This document shows, piece by piece, positions 45,672-58,117 of a stretch of 64,000 nucleotides of DNA. The position numbers and the translations under genes were made by a program. Numbering within the stretch: the first letter of the stretch is position 1; each line of letters starts with the position of its first letter. Source of the DNA: Symsagittifera roscoffensis. Taxonomy: Eukaryota > Xenacoelomorpha > Acoela > Convolutidae. The stretch lies in assembly GCF_963678635.1 (NCBI RefSeq), contig NC_087065.1:9314267-9378266 (forward strand), in the 5' to 3' direction. The notes below the pieces were generated by a model. That model was not told the origin of the DNA, searched no databases, and saw only the letters and a program-made list of their open reading frames with translations.

Positions 45672-46133
45672 GGGGTTGAGAAATTAGACGATAAGCAAAT
45701 TAGACGGAGGTACTCAAGAAGTAATTAGAAGATTTTGCAAAACTGCAATTGGAGGAAAAAGACAAAAGTGAGAGAGATTAAAATTGTTTGCTGACAAATT
45801 GCGTTGGAAAAAAAAAACTGTTTGCAAACAACAGTTAAATTTTGGTGGCCAAAAATTTTACAAGTCAATTATGCATAATTTATTCATTTCAAAGCTCTCC
45901 TGTAATAATTGGATTTGACATTTTATGTCTATTTAAACAAATTGTTTTGTTAGGTATTGACATTTTATGTTCTTTTTGTATTTGTAAAACTTGACTCTTA
46001 AGAAAAATTTTTGTTGACCATTTCCTTTTCATAGCTTTTTCGTCTAAAATGCCAGATCTGTAAAAAAAATTCCGTCTATTTGCGTCTTTGTAGCATCCGT
46101 CTAATTTGCTTATCGTCTTTTTTCCTACGCCCC
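45672..46133. mobile_element. MITE-like transposon, copy A insertion (462 bp)
   Basis: Terminal inverted repeats of about 36 bp begin GGGGTTGAGAAATTAGACG on the left and read as GGGGCGTAGG... AGACGATAAGC from the right. It is flanked by 9-bp direct duplications GCTTATTTG (45663-45671 and 46134-46142). Copy C at about 57655-57665 has the site with a single GCTTATTTG and no element, an empty site. No open frame, so non-autonomous. A 9-bp duplication fits Mutator-like elements and nearly fits hAT (8 bp); the superfamily is not settled. Confidence 0.88.
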
Positions 46134-46349
46134 GCTTATTTGCCATAATTGATTTGTTACAAGGAGCTATATTTATCTATTCGTACTTTAAATGTCGTGT
46201 GGGGTGATGATTTTCATAAGAAATTTCAAAATAAAAAAAAAATTCATTTTATTTTAGTACATTTAATTTTTTAATGTTATTACTGCTCCATTAAACCTTA
46301 AAGGCAGTCGGAACATTCAGGGCTTCGCCCTGATACGAGCAGTCTTGTT

Positions 46350-46761
46350 TTTTTGATATTTTACAGCTACAGCAAAAACGTCCGTCAAAATCTGTTTTTG
46401 TAACAAGTTCTTTTTCTGGAAATTTAAAACAAATACAGTGCTGATTTAAATTAACCGGACAAAACGCGTTAAATTTGAAATTTAAAACGCATTTTTCTCA
46501 AATTGGGTTGAGTTTAAGTGAAAATTTATGAAGACAAAACTTGCTTAAAATTAAACCATATTAATTCAGCTGTAACTTTAAGCAAGTTTTGTCTTTAAAA
46601 GTTTTCATCTCAACTCAACCCAATTTGAGAAAACTGCGTTTTACAATTCAAATTTAACGCGTTTTATCCGGTTAATTTAAATCAGCAATGTGTATGCTTT
46701 AAATTTCCAGAAAAGGAACTTGATACAAAAACAGATTTTGACGGATGTTTTTGGTGTAATT
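46350..46761. mobile_element. Foldback (hairpin) element in copy A
   Basis: Arms 46373-46554 and 46583-46753 are near-complete reverse complements, ending in CAAAAACGTCCGTCAAAATC and its mirror. Copy C reads straight from CAGTCTTGTT to AAAAAGTTT at the same site (about 57875), so the block looks inserted. Copy A has lost part of one arm's inner end compared with copy B. Confidence 0.8.
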
Positions 46762-47490
46762 AAAAAATTTGGTAATAGTTTCAAGTAAAATCAAATCAAC
46801 CTCTTTGATCTGAAAAATCGAGTGCTGTAATAGCAGTATTCAGCTAAGATGAACATGTACGCGTCTAACTAATGTCTCTTTAAGTTTTTTTATCTATAAT
46901 GAATTGAGAAAATGTTGAAGTTTATCGCTTAGAAAAATTTCAGTGCAAAAAGTGATTATACTGGATGTTTTCATCGTTTTGAAAGACTCTCTTGAACTTT
47001 GATATGCCGGTTGTGTTTAGGCGCGAGTGTACTTTGGGCATAACTTAATTAAAAATTTGAAGGTTGGAAATCTATCATCAAAAACTAATTTGAAGACCAT
47101 CATAGCTAAATGTTTTTCACCTGTTTCTAGAAAAATTCAACAACTTTTTTGCAGACAAACAGTGAATCGTAATCCATGGCAATAAGACCTCATTTCTTGG
47201 TCTTTTCAGGCAACTTTGATAAGTTTTGAATAAACTCAAATTAAAAAAAAAAATCTTGATCGAAGTGTTTGCTGTTTTGAAAAATGTAGAAAAATTGGGC
47301 ATTTCTTAGCTTCTTCGATTTTCTCCAGGCCATTTTTGAAAACAAGGGGCAGAATTATGAATCGAAAAATAAATAAATATAAAAGTCAGCGTATTCAAAA
47401 CTTGCAGAAATTTCAGCTTTTTTCAAAAATTCATGGAAGACTTCTACCTCAAAACAGCAGCCTTTATTTTTCAACCTAAAACAGCAATGA

Positions 47491-48430
47491 AAACGGTTTT
47501 ATAAATGCATAGTTTTCTTTTTCACTTCGATAAAAACTCAACCAAAAGTTCTATAAAAACTCAACAATTTCCGAAAAAAAAAGAAAAAAATATTTTAAAA
47601 TTTTTAAAATAATTTAGTCATTAAAAAAATTAGACTAAATTGCCTATTCTACTACCATTGTCAAATTTAGTTGTGTATGATTGTTGAATATGATTGCACT
47701 AAGTAATAGATGTACGTCAGATACTTTCATCACGCCACGCAGAAAATAAAACCACACTAAATTGGAAAAAAAATTTTGGTATTTTTTAACGACTGTACAG
47801 TGCACTACTGTTTGATGCATAGTTTCAACGACATCAAGGCATATAGATGTTGCACGCATATGAATGCGACGAAAAAAAACGACAAGAAAGTGAAAACTTT
47901 CCGAAAGGGTAGAAGTGAATTGACTTAAACTCATGAACACGAAAACTTTGAAATTATTCTTGACAATTGTTATTAGCTCATGAAACAAAACAAAACAAGG
48001 TAACTAATTAAATAAAAAAACTTGAGATAAAACAGATTCCACACATTTTGAGTTTACATGACACTCAACTTTTATAAGAGCTTTTATTCTGGTAGAAAGA
48101 TTCCCTGCTCTACATCAAAAGAATTTGCCCGGGAGTATTTTGCAATCGCAAAACATTGAAAAAAAAAATTGTGTTTTTGGTTGGTTACTGTTCTCCCAGA
48201 GTCTACTAAGAACTTAACGTCCTCATCACGTCAATAGTTCGGGTTACTGACGTAACGTTTCACGTCCTCATTACAAGAAAAAAAATTTCTCTCTCTAGTA
48301 TCAGGGAGACATATACAAATATCTATAGCTCTGATATTTTATTTGTTTCTAATACTTGAAATTGAAATTTCAAAGTTTTTTGGTTTCTCTTCTGGTCCTA
48401 GTTTGAGATTTAGGTAGGGACAGAACATAG
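47491..48430. other. Unassigned AT-rich spacer between copies A and B
   Basis: About 47640-47860 has a counterpart near 59265-59410 (TAATAGATGTACGTCAGAT, GTATTTTTTAACGACT), so copies A and C share sequence beyond B's limits. No gene is seen. Confidence 0.5.
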
Positions 48431-50301
48431 TTCCAAATTGATTAAGGGAAGTTTGTTTGCCATAATTGACTAGTTACTAGAAGCATAATTTATCACTTTG
48501 TTCTAAATATGGCGTGTGGGGTGATGATTTTCAGAAAAAAATCTCAAATTAAAAAAATATACATTTTTATTTTATAACATTTATTTTTTTTCATGTTATT
48601 ACTGCTCTCTAGACTGCTGTATAAATTGAGGCATGTTAGTTGGCAAATTCCTTTTTTATTAGGTTGAATGCTATTGCTAATGCGTCAATTGGCGTGCGTC
48701 ACTTAAGAATTTTTGTAGACTCAAAGTTTTACTCATTAAATTTTTCCCAGTAGCGTTATCAGTCATGTTTTTGCTTGTGTAGGCGAAATGAAACTTCGCC
48801 TCTGTTATGAAGTATCGCGTTTGGGTTCTTTTGACTATTGTTCTCGGTTCAACGGGCGTTTTAAGTCGTATTTCGATAAAGATTTAAAAAGTTGCTGAAA
48901 TTTTTTCCGGTTGTGAGAAAAAAACGGTTTGAAAGTTTTAATTTGTTGTCTTTTTTCGAGCTAGGAAAGCAATCGAGTAACGTTTGTGATATGTTAAAGA
49001 TTTCGAATTAGGATAAAACTATTTGAATTTGCTACAAGCAAAATTAAATTTCAAAAAAATCGTATCTAACGCAATTCTGGCAAAAGAAACATTTCGCAAT
49101 TATTTAAAATTTTAGTGCAGAAAGTTGAAAGTTTGAAAAAAAGTTTTGAAAACATTTTTTTATCTTTTTTAATTATATCATTTTTGAAGACAATTGTAGT
49201 CGCCAGTGCGCAGATTGTTTAGTTTCTACGATTTTGTATAGTTATATCATCACGCGACAACAAAAGACGCTAACTTGAGATAAAAAATTTTTTTTCTGAG
49301 AATGTGGTCGGAACAACCCATGCTACTTGCAAATCAACCGTCTATCTTTTTTAAAAATTGTATTCTATTTTAGATTTTTGAGCTAAATTTGAACGTACTT
49401 TGATTGTTTCAATTTTTTACTTGGAGCTGATGAAAGGTAGTTTTCACATTTCAAACACGTTTTTCAAGTGGAGCACAGATTATGTTATCTGAATGTATTC
49501 ACAAGCCACTGAACAAAAAATGTCTGATACCTTCAGTACGCAGAAGATTCAGTTACTTCAAATCTCAGTGATTCAAGATACTATATTTCCTAATACTGCG
49601 ATTGAAATGCACACTAGCAAATGCACACTAGAAATTTTTTCTTTGGAGCAATTGTTTGAAACTTTTATCTGGGTTTCTCATCAACTCATGTCCCAGCTTA
49701 AAGTTTTTCCTCTGTGGTGCAAATATAACGCCTTTTTTTGTTTTGGATGATCAACGTTTGGATGATTAATGCGACTAAAAACGGTAATTTGCAAACTGTA
49801 TTTTTCTGCTCTATTTAATTTTTGAAGTTTTGCGTAACTGCTTAAAACTTAAAGAATGGTTTACCGTAAAATTAGCCTGCATTAGAGCCTTTTTTCAAGA
49901 TAAAACTAAATTTTAAATAAATTTATTACCAGGACTGTTGCCAAAAACTTTTGATAAGTAAGATATAACAAAAAAATTGTTTTCTATTGCTATGAGAGCG
50001 AGCTGCAATGCTTTTCTCAGGTTTTCGTCAACAAAGAAGAATTTATGTCACTTCGAAAAAAAATTCTGTGAAATACAAAAATGAGACAATTTTTCCATTT
50101 TTGACGGAGTTGTTTTATATATCATTCAAAATGTTTTGCTGTCCTTAGCTCAAATTTGAAAAAATATTATGGGGGTTCAAAGATTGCCATTTTGGCCAAT
50201 TTGGGACAATTAACGCGCGATATATTTCGCGCTATTAACGCGTAAGCGGAGAGTTAATCCGTCTTAAAATTGTTCCAAATTGGTTGAAAGAAGTTTATTT
50301 G

Positions 50302-50764
50302 GGGGTTGAGAAATTAGACGATAAGCAAATTAGACGGAGGTACTCAAAAAGAAATTAGACGATTTTGCAAAACTGCAATTGTGAGAAAATAGACGAAAGT
50401 GAGACAGATTAAAAATGTTTGCTGACAAATTGCGTTAGAAAAATAAAACTGTTTGCAAACAACAGTTAAATTTCGGTGGCCAAAAATTTTACCAGTCAAT
50501 CATGCATAATTTATTCATTTCAAAACTCTCCTGTAATAATTGGATTTGACAATTTATGTTCATATAAACAAATTGTTTTGTTAGGTAATGACATTTTATG
50601 TTCTTTTTGTATTTGTAAAACTTGACTCTTAAGAAGATTTTTTGTTGGCTCTTTCCTTTCCATAGCTTTTTCGTCTAAAATGCCAGATCTGTAAAAAAAA
50701 TTCCGTCTAATTTCGGTTTTGTAGCATCCGTCTAATTTGCTCATCGTCTAATTTCCTACGCCCC
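50302..50764. mobile_element. MITE-like transposon, copy B insertion
   Basis: Same element and same site as in copy A. Left flank GTTTATTTG (one substitution) and right flank GCTTATTTG (50765-50773). The inverted ends match each other better than in A (CCGTCTAATTTGCTCATCG at the right end). Confidence 0.85.
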
Positions 50765-51004
50765 GCTTATTTGCCATAATTGATTTGTTACAAGGACCAT
50801 ATTTATCTTTTTGTACTTTAAATGGCGTGTGGGGGATGATTTTCATAAAAAAATTCAAAATTAAAAAAAATTTCATTTTATTTTATTACATTCAATTTTT
50901 TAATAATAATACTGCTCCATTAAACCTTAAAAAGCAGTCGGAACATTCAGGGCTTGGCTCTGATACGAGCAGTCTTAGTTTTTTTTTATATTTGACCGCT
51001 ACAG

Positions 51005-51452
51005 CAAAAACGTCCGTCAAAATCTGTTTTTGTATCAAGTTCTTTTTCTGGAAATTTAAAGCATATACAGTGCTGATGTACATTAACCGGACAAAACGCG
51101 TTAAACTTGAAATTTAAAACGCATTTTTCTCAACTTGGGTTGAGTTTAAGTGAGAACTTATGAAGACAAAACTTGCTTAAAATTTTAGCAGAATTAATAT
51201 AATGTTATTTGTTTTGCAAAATTCGGGTCCAGAATTTTACCCCAAGCAAATTAATCCATATTAATTCTGCTGAAATTTTAAGCAAGTTTTGTCTTCATAA
51301 CTTTTCATCTCAACTCAACCCAATTCGAGAAAAATGCGTTTTAAATTTCAAGTTTAACGCGTTTTATCCGGTTAATTTAAATCAGCACTGTATATGCTTT
51401 AAATTTCCAGAAAGGGAACTTGATACAAAACAGATTTTGACGGATTTTTTTG
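51005..51452. mobile_element. Foldback element in copy B, longer arms
   Basis: Arms about 51005-51202 and 51257-51452, nearly 200 bp each, with a loop of about 55 bp. More complete than the copy A version. No open frame. Confidence 0.8.
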
Positions 51453-52131
51453 GTGTAATTAAAAAATTTGGTAATAGTTTCAAGTAAAATCAAATCAACC
51501 TCTTTGATCTGAAACATCGAGTGCTGTAATAGCAGTATTCAGCTAAGTAGAACATGTAGGCGTCTAACTAATGTCTCTTTAAGTTTTTTTTAATCTATAA
51601 TGAATTGAGAAAATGTTGAAGTTTATCGCTTGGAAAATTTCAGTGCAAAAAGTGATTATACTGGATATTTTCATCATTTCGAAAGACTCTCTTGAACTTT
51701 GATTTGCCGGTTGTATTTAGACGCGAGTGTACTATGGGCATAACTTATTTAAAATTTTGAAGTTTGGAAATCTATCATCAAAAACTAACTTGAAGACCAC
51801 CATAGCTCAATGGTTTCGCAGACAAACAGTTGCATGTGAATCGTAATCAGTGGCAGTAAGACCTCATTTCTTGGTCTTTTCAGGCAACTTTGATAAGTTT
51901 TGAATAAACTCAAATTAAAAAAAAATATCTTGATCGAAGTGTTTGCTGTTATGAAAAATGTAGAAAAATTGGGCATTCCTTAGCTACTTCGGTGGGCAGA
52001 ATTATGAAGCGAAAAAAAATAAATATAAAAGTCAGCGTATTCAAAACTTGCAGAAATTTCAGCTTTTTTCAAAAGTTCATGGAATATTTCTACCTCAAAA
52101 CAGCAGCCTTTATCTTTCAACCTAAAACAGC

Positions 52132-53230
52132 TAAATTAGTTCTTTTGATGATAATTCAAAGATGGCCTTTGTATTTTTCCACAAGTTGTCAAGTTAATGA
52201 GTTAAATTGAGTCAAACGAATAGAAATTTCTGGCGTTTTTTTGGCCTGTTTTCATGGTTTTCTACGGTTCTGTGGCGTTTTTTTTATTGCAAGCGTTGTA
52301 AAGATCAGCTCCGCTTTTGTGTTATAAAACTGTTTTGGTTTTTTTGTTTTGGTTCTTTCGTACGTCTTCTACTCCTTAACTTGAGGAGAAAGACAGTTTG
52401 ATTTCGTTACCTCTAAAATGTGCATAATAAAACAAACAGAAAGCAACAAAAAAGCTTCAGAAAATAATTATCTTAATAATTATAATTAAAAGATTGTCTA
52501 ATGAACTGTGTAAGTTAGGTTTGGATGTCTAGAAAAATCTTGATAAAGATGTCTTGTGAGAACAAAAATTACAACATCACCGAAGTTTGTGGAAAAATTA
52601 GAGGTTTGTCGGTTTTCTGTAAGTCTGAATGAAAGTGCAAATTGAAGCTTGAAATTGATATATCAGCACTCAGATAAAACACAAAAATTGTAAATTAGAA
52701 ATTCTGAAATTTTTTTTAGCTATTAACGCACACAATTAATGCGCTCAAGCTTGAAATTGTAGCTCACAGTTTTCCAGGCTCACAATTTTCCAAGCGGAGC
52801 ACATGTTTTGATCGGTAACTGGAAAAGTTTTTCAGATATTTTTGGTATAGTTTAATGGTTGGGCCATGTGAACAACATTCCCTCTAGATAGACCAAGTAT
52901 TCGCCCTAAAATTAACTGAAAACTTCAGTTAGCAAGGCCTGCATGTACTATGCTCAAAAATAAATTTTACACAAGTAAAACTTCTCCAGTATTTTTAATT
53001 CATGGGAGAGACTTGGTCCAGTCGTTCTCTTTAAGAGTTAACTGCTTCAAGTAATCAGATAATGAAAAAGCAATTTCGAACTGTTTTTAGCGTTAAAAAC
53101 ATAATTTTTACTACACTGTCTTATCCTTGCAATCAGCAAAGTTTTAGCAACCGGTAAAAAACTTTTTCTAGACCATCATGTAAAAAAAATTTCATATCGT
53201 TAATGGTAAATATCTGCTAAAAATTCATTT
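52132..53230 (+). repeat. Repeat block matching 38.8-40.75 kb
   Basis: 52130-52335 matches 38847-39050, and 52345-53215 matches 39771-40745 with deletions. Follows copy B directly. Confidence 0.75.
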
Positions 53231-53264
53231 TCAAATCAATTTCAAACATGCCTCAACTCAGTAA

Positions 53265-53540
53265 AAAGAGAAAATAATCGATTATATTATAATTATAATC
53301 GTACTTTTAGCAAAATTATAATTAAATATAAGCGCCAATTTTAGATGTTTAAACGATTTATAATCCATTATAATGATAACATTTTTGGTGATATTTTATT
53401 AAATTATAATCAATTATAATTGATTATAATTTTCCCGAAAATCTCATAATCTATTATAATAGATTATAATCCCCTTTTCTATCAAAAAATTATCTCACTA
53501 GAAAATCAATTAGAATGGATTATAATTTAGCTACTCAAAC
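53265..53540. repeat. Cluster of ATTATAAT palindromes
   Basis: Over about 270 bp the motif ATTATAAT recurs many times, often as paired forms such as ATTATAATCAATTATAAT and AATCTATTATAATAGATTAT. The block is almost pure AT and self-complementary. No match was seen elsewhere in the window. Confidence 0.85.
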
Positions 53541-55150
53541 TTAATGTAAATTTAAGCTATAAGCAGGGGTTGATCTAGGACTTTCTTGGGAGAGGGGGCG
53601 GATTTTCAAAAACTTTTTGAAATTTGTCGACCTTTTTTTTAGGTTTTGAGAAAAAACGATTTGAAATAATTGATTTTTTGTCTTTTTGAGCTAGTAAAGC
53701 GATCGAATAACGTTCGTTATATCATAAAATTTCCAAATTAGGATAAAACTACTTGAACTTGCTACAAGCAAAAGTAAATTTGGAAACCGTATCTAACGCG
53801 TCTCTGGCAAAAAGAAACATTTCGCAATTAGTGAAAGTTTTTAGTGCAGAAAGTTGAAAATTTGAAAAAAGTTTCGAAAAAATCTTTTAAATCTTTTTAT
53901 ATCATTTAAATTTGTTCTCCTTTTCAAACTTTTGAGCTAAATTTGAACATACTTTGATGGTTTCAATTATTTAATTGGAGAATTTTTTAAATTTCAAACA
54001 CGTTTTTCAAATGGAGCACAGGTTATGTTATCGAATGTAATCACAAGCCTCTGAACAACTAATTTCTGATACCTTCAGTACGCAGAAGATTCAGTTACTT
54101 CAAATCTCAGTGATTCATGATGCTATATTTTTTAACACTGCACTGCGATTGAAATGCACACATGCAAATGTACACTAGAATTTTTTCTTTGGAACAACTG
54201 TTTGAAACTTTTATCTAGGTTTCTCATCAAGTCAAGTCCAAGCTTAAAGTTATTCCTCTTTGGTGCAAATGTAACGCCTTCTTTGTTTTCGATGATCAAT
54301 GTTTGCGGTTTGCTTGCGACCAAGAACTGTAATTTGCAAACTGGATAGTTTCTGCTCTAGATAATTTTTGAAGTTTTGTGTAACCGCTGAAAACTTAAAG
54401 AATAGTTAACCGTAAAGTTACTGCATTAGAGCCTTTTTTCAAGATAAAACTAAATTTTAAACAAATTTATTTCCAGAACTGTTGCCAAAAACTTTTGATA
54501 AGTATGATATAACAAAAAAATTGTTTTCTATTGCTATGAGAGCGAGCTCCAATTCTTTTCTCAGGTTTTCGTCAACAAAAAAGAATTTATGTCAATTCGA
54601 AAAAAAAAAGTTCTGTAAAATATAAAAGTGAGACCGCTTGACAAAGAATTTTGTTTTTGAGTTAAATGAACATTTTCTATTTTTCCATATAGGGTGAATA
54701 AGATTCCATATGCCCTGAAAAATTTTGTTAATATTCTGCAAAAACGATCAGCATTTCAAGACAAAAATCAAAATATTTGATTCAAGCTAAAACTCATGTT
54801 AAGACTAGTACACATCCTTAGCAAAAACGTTCAAATCAAACAGATTATAAGAGAAACTGCATTTTCTGTTCAAAATGGTAATCTAACCTTTTTTAGATTC
54901 GAAAAATTTCAATTATTTATTACCATTAGATAATTTGTTTATTTTAGAATTTTTTAAATGTGAAATTATCTGTAGTTTGTTTTCCAAATATTTATTTCTT
55001 GGACTTTAAAGTAAAGTTTTCATTAACTGATGTGCATCAATTTCAAATGGGGCAGGTCTTTGCTTCACCTGTGCTTTTGTAATTTGGAATTGCAAATTAA
55101 CTGTCTCAAATAATTTTTTTTATGATTCAATTTTGCTCCGTTTTGTTCCT

Positions 55151-55854
55151 AAACAGCTCTTTGATCAACAGAATACCCAAGTTCGAGCGACTTGCTTTAA
55201 GTGTTCTATCCAGTCCCTAAGGATCTGACAGATACGCCAGTAAAAGAACTGGATCAATCCGAAGACTGATCACTCCTACGATCGGATTTCTCCAAAAGTA
55301 AGTGTTCACTCGATTAGAACAAAGCCTACCGCAGTCGGACTTTGAGCTGTCTGGACCACCCTGTTCTTAAGCATTTGGGCCTTCGCTTTCCTCAGTCTTT
55401 CTCTAACAACGGCAAACTGAAGATCGAACACTGTTTAAACGCTCTCTCAATGCAATCACATGTATCACACCGGTACTACATCTAAACAGCTCTTTGATCA
55501 ACAGAATACCCAAGTTCGAGCGACTTGCTTTAAGTGTTCTATCCAGTCCCTAAGGATCTGACAGATACACCAGTAAAAGAACTGGATCAATCCGAAGACT
55601 GATCACTCCTACGATCGGATTTCTCCAAAAGTAAGTGTTCACTCGATTAGAACAAAGCCAGCCGCAGTCGGACTTTGAGCTGTCTGGGCCACCCTGTTCT
55701 TAAGCATTTGGGCCTTCGCTTTCCTCAGTCTTTCTCTAACAACGGCAAACTGAAGATCGAACACTGTTTAAACGCTCTCTCAATGCAATCACATGTATCA
55801 CACTGGTACTACATCTAAACAGCTCTTTGATCAACAGAATACCCAAGTTCGAGC
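55151..55854 (+). repeat. 333-bp tandem repeat, two full copies plus a partial third
   Basis: Units start AAACAGCTCTTTGATCAACA at 55151, 55484 and 55817; the third stops after 38 bp. The two full units differ at only about four positions. Base composition is clearly richer in GC than the surroundings. It interrupts copy C relative to copy A near 43960. Short stretches read like protein, but no frame stays open across a unit. Confidence 0.93.
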
Positions 55855-58117
55855 GAAAGAAATTAGTGATCGTGTACGAAAAAGAACTTTCAAATTATGT
55901 GATGATGTAATTGAATGATACAAAAATAACCATTTTTTATTTAAATCTGAGCTATAATTGGGTAAGATGCCATTCCAACCTCTCACAAAATGATCCAAAT
56001 TGAACAGAGGCAGTATAATTGGTAGTATTAATCCGATTTTTCAAAAACACGGAATTCTTGTGCTCGGGGTGTTTTTTTTTCAGAGCAAGTTTGCCTCTTT
56101 AACTAGCCATTTTTGGGTAATTTTTAATAGCATCTAAAAAATATAATTTTCTTGAGATTACTTTTAAACGTGATTTTCAAAAATAACCTAGTCATAATTT
56201 TTTTTTATTTTTAGTTTTTGTGGAAAGTTTTTTTTTCTAAATTAAGTTATCCATAGACCTTTAAAAAGCAGCTGGAACATTTAAGACTTTCCCTTGATAC
56301 AAACAATTTTGTCAATACGCTACTAGACGCTAAGAAGGTATCTTTTATCTTACTTTGCTCTCTGTTTTCAGATATTTACATATTTTTTTACGCTACGTTT
56401 TCAGAAAAAATAAAACTAGACACTCTTTTTTTGAATTATATTTCTTATTACTTCAATTGATGTTTCAAAAAATAATTTGAAGACGTTGAAGTGCAATTGG
56501 AACCTTTGGGGTTTTGCTGATAGGGAGCATTATTGTTTTGAATTGTGAAAGTAACAATAAAATTGGTAACAAAAATATGACTGCTCATTTCATGTGATCA
56601 GAGAAAAGAATGCTACAATGATTATACAATTTCAAATTATTTGTCTGGTCCGCCCGCCCGCCTTTGTGTTTGCAACTTACCACAAACTTCCTATTATCAG
56701 TTTTTTGATTAGTTTTATTAGAAATTATGCACACTTTAATTGTTCATAGAGTTGAGCCATGAAAGGTTTTTCTCCTTTTGAAATTTGAATTGAAATTTGA
56801 AGACGTTTTTCAAATATTTCGAGGTTAACAAAAAACAAGGTTAAGAAGGTTAACAAAAATGTTATTCATTTTTGTCTTACAGAAACCAGGCTGGTGAAAA
56901 AAAGCAGTTCAGCCATGAATCTACTTATCGAAAACCTTTCCTAGATGACAGAATGATTTCTGTGTTTTTTTTTTCATTTTGACGTCATCTTGCTGACGTT
57001 AGTATTATAACTTCCTGTAGCTAATCGGTAAAGGAGCCTCTCTGTAATTAAGATAATGTGCAGGCAAATCAAAATTTCTTTAATTATTTAGTTGCTTTCT
57101 GAACTTAAATTAACAACGAGGATTCAATTGCTTAGATCTTGCAGTGTTTTTAAAGTGACATTTATTATTTTGCTCCTGCAGTTCGAACTTAATCGGTTTT
57201 TCAATAAACTGAGTTATCACTTATTTATGCTCTTACATGGCGTTAATTTTTGTTTGTTATTTGACAGCTACATGCTTTAAATTTCCAGAAAAGGAACTTG
57301 ATGCAAAACAGATTTTGACGGACGTTTTTGGTGTAATTTCTCCGACTTTCGTTACGAAATTAACAGAATATTTGTGCTCGGGGTGGGTTTTTTTTCTTCA
57401 GACAAATTTCGAATTTTTAACTAGCCTTTTTTGACGGAATTTTTTTATATCATTCGAAAGCCATTGTTGTCTTGAGCTTAAATTTGAAAAGATATTTCAC
57501 CTGTGATCATTTTGCGTAAAATTATGAGGGTTTAAAGATTGCCATTTTGGCCATTTTGACCAATTTGGGACAATTAACGCGCGATATAATTCGCGCTATT
57601 AACGCGTAAGCGGAGATTTGATTCGTCTTATAAATCGTTCCAAATTGGTTGAACGAAGCTTATTTGCCATAATTGATTTGTTACAAGGAACGAAATCTAT
57701 CTTTTTGTACTTTATATGGCGTGTGGGGGGATGATTTTCTTAAAAAATTTCAAATTAAAAAAAAATTTTATTTTATTTTATTTCATTTAATTTTTTATGT
57801 TATTACTGCTGCTCCATAAGCCTTAAAAGGCAGTCGAAACATTCAGGGCTTGGCCCTGATACGAGCAGTCTTGTTAAAAAGTTTAGTATTAGTTTTAACT
57901 GAAATCAAATCAACCTCTTTAATCTGAAAAATCGAGTGCTGTAATAGCAAAGTTCTGCTAAGTAGAACATGTACGCGTCTAACTAATGTGTCTAGAACGA
58001 ATTGAGAAAATGTTGAAGTTTATCATTTAGAAATAATTCAGTGCAAAAAGTGATTCTACTGGATGTTTTCATCATTTCGAAAGACTCTTTTGAACTTTAA
58101 TTAGCCGATTCAGTTTA

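Larger units (their letters stand above)
41787..47490 (+). repeat. Copy A of a 5.7-kb duplicated unit
   Basis: Aligned by eye to copy B (41787-43445 to 48431-50092; 45438-47487 to 50095-52131) and copy C (from about 42247 to 53620 onward). A retains about 2 kb (43445-45438) that B lacks. Contains a 462-bp inverted-terminus element, a foldback element, and an ATG-started 91-codon frame at 42846-43121 that is almost the same in B. No protein family is recognised. Confidence 0.8.
48431..52131 (+). repeat. Copy B of the duplicated unit, with an internal deletion
   Basis: Homologous to copy A but joined directly from A's 43445 equivalent to A's 45438 equivalent at 50092-50095, a deletion of about 2 kb. 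Carries the same MITE and foldback insertions, so A and B separated after those insertions. The frame 49493-49750 parallels A's 42846-43121. Confidence 0.8.

Noticed and set aside
47644-47988. 114-codon minus-strand frame between copies A and B
   Set aside because: No motif, AT-rich residue bias, and no conserved counterpart frame at the related sequence near 59300.
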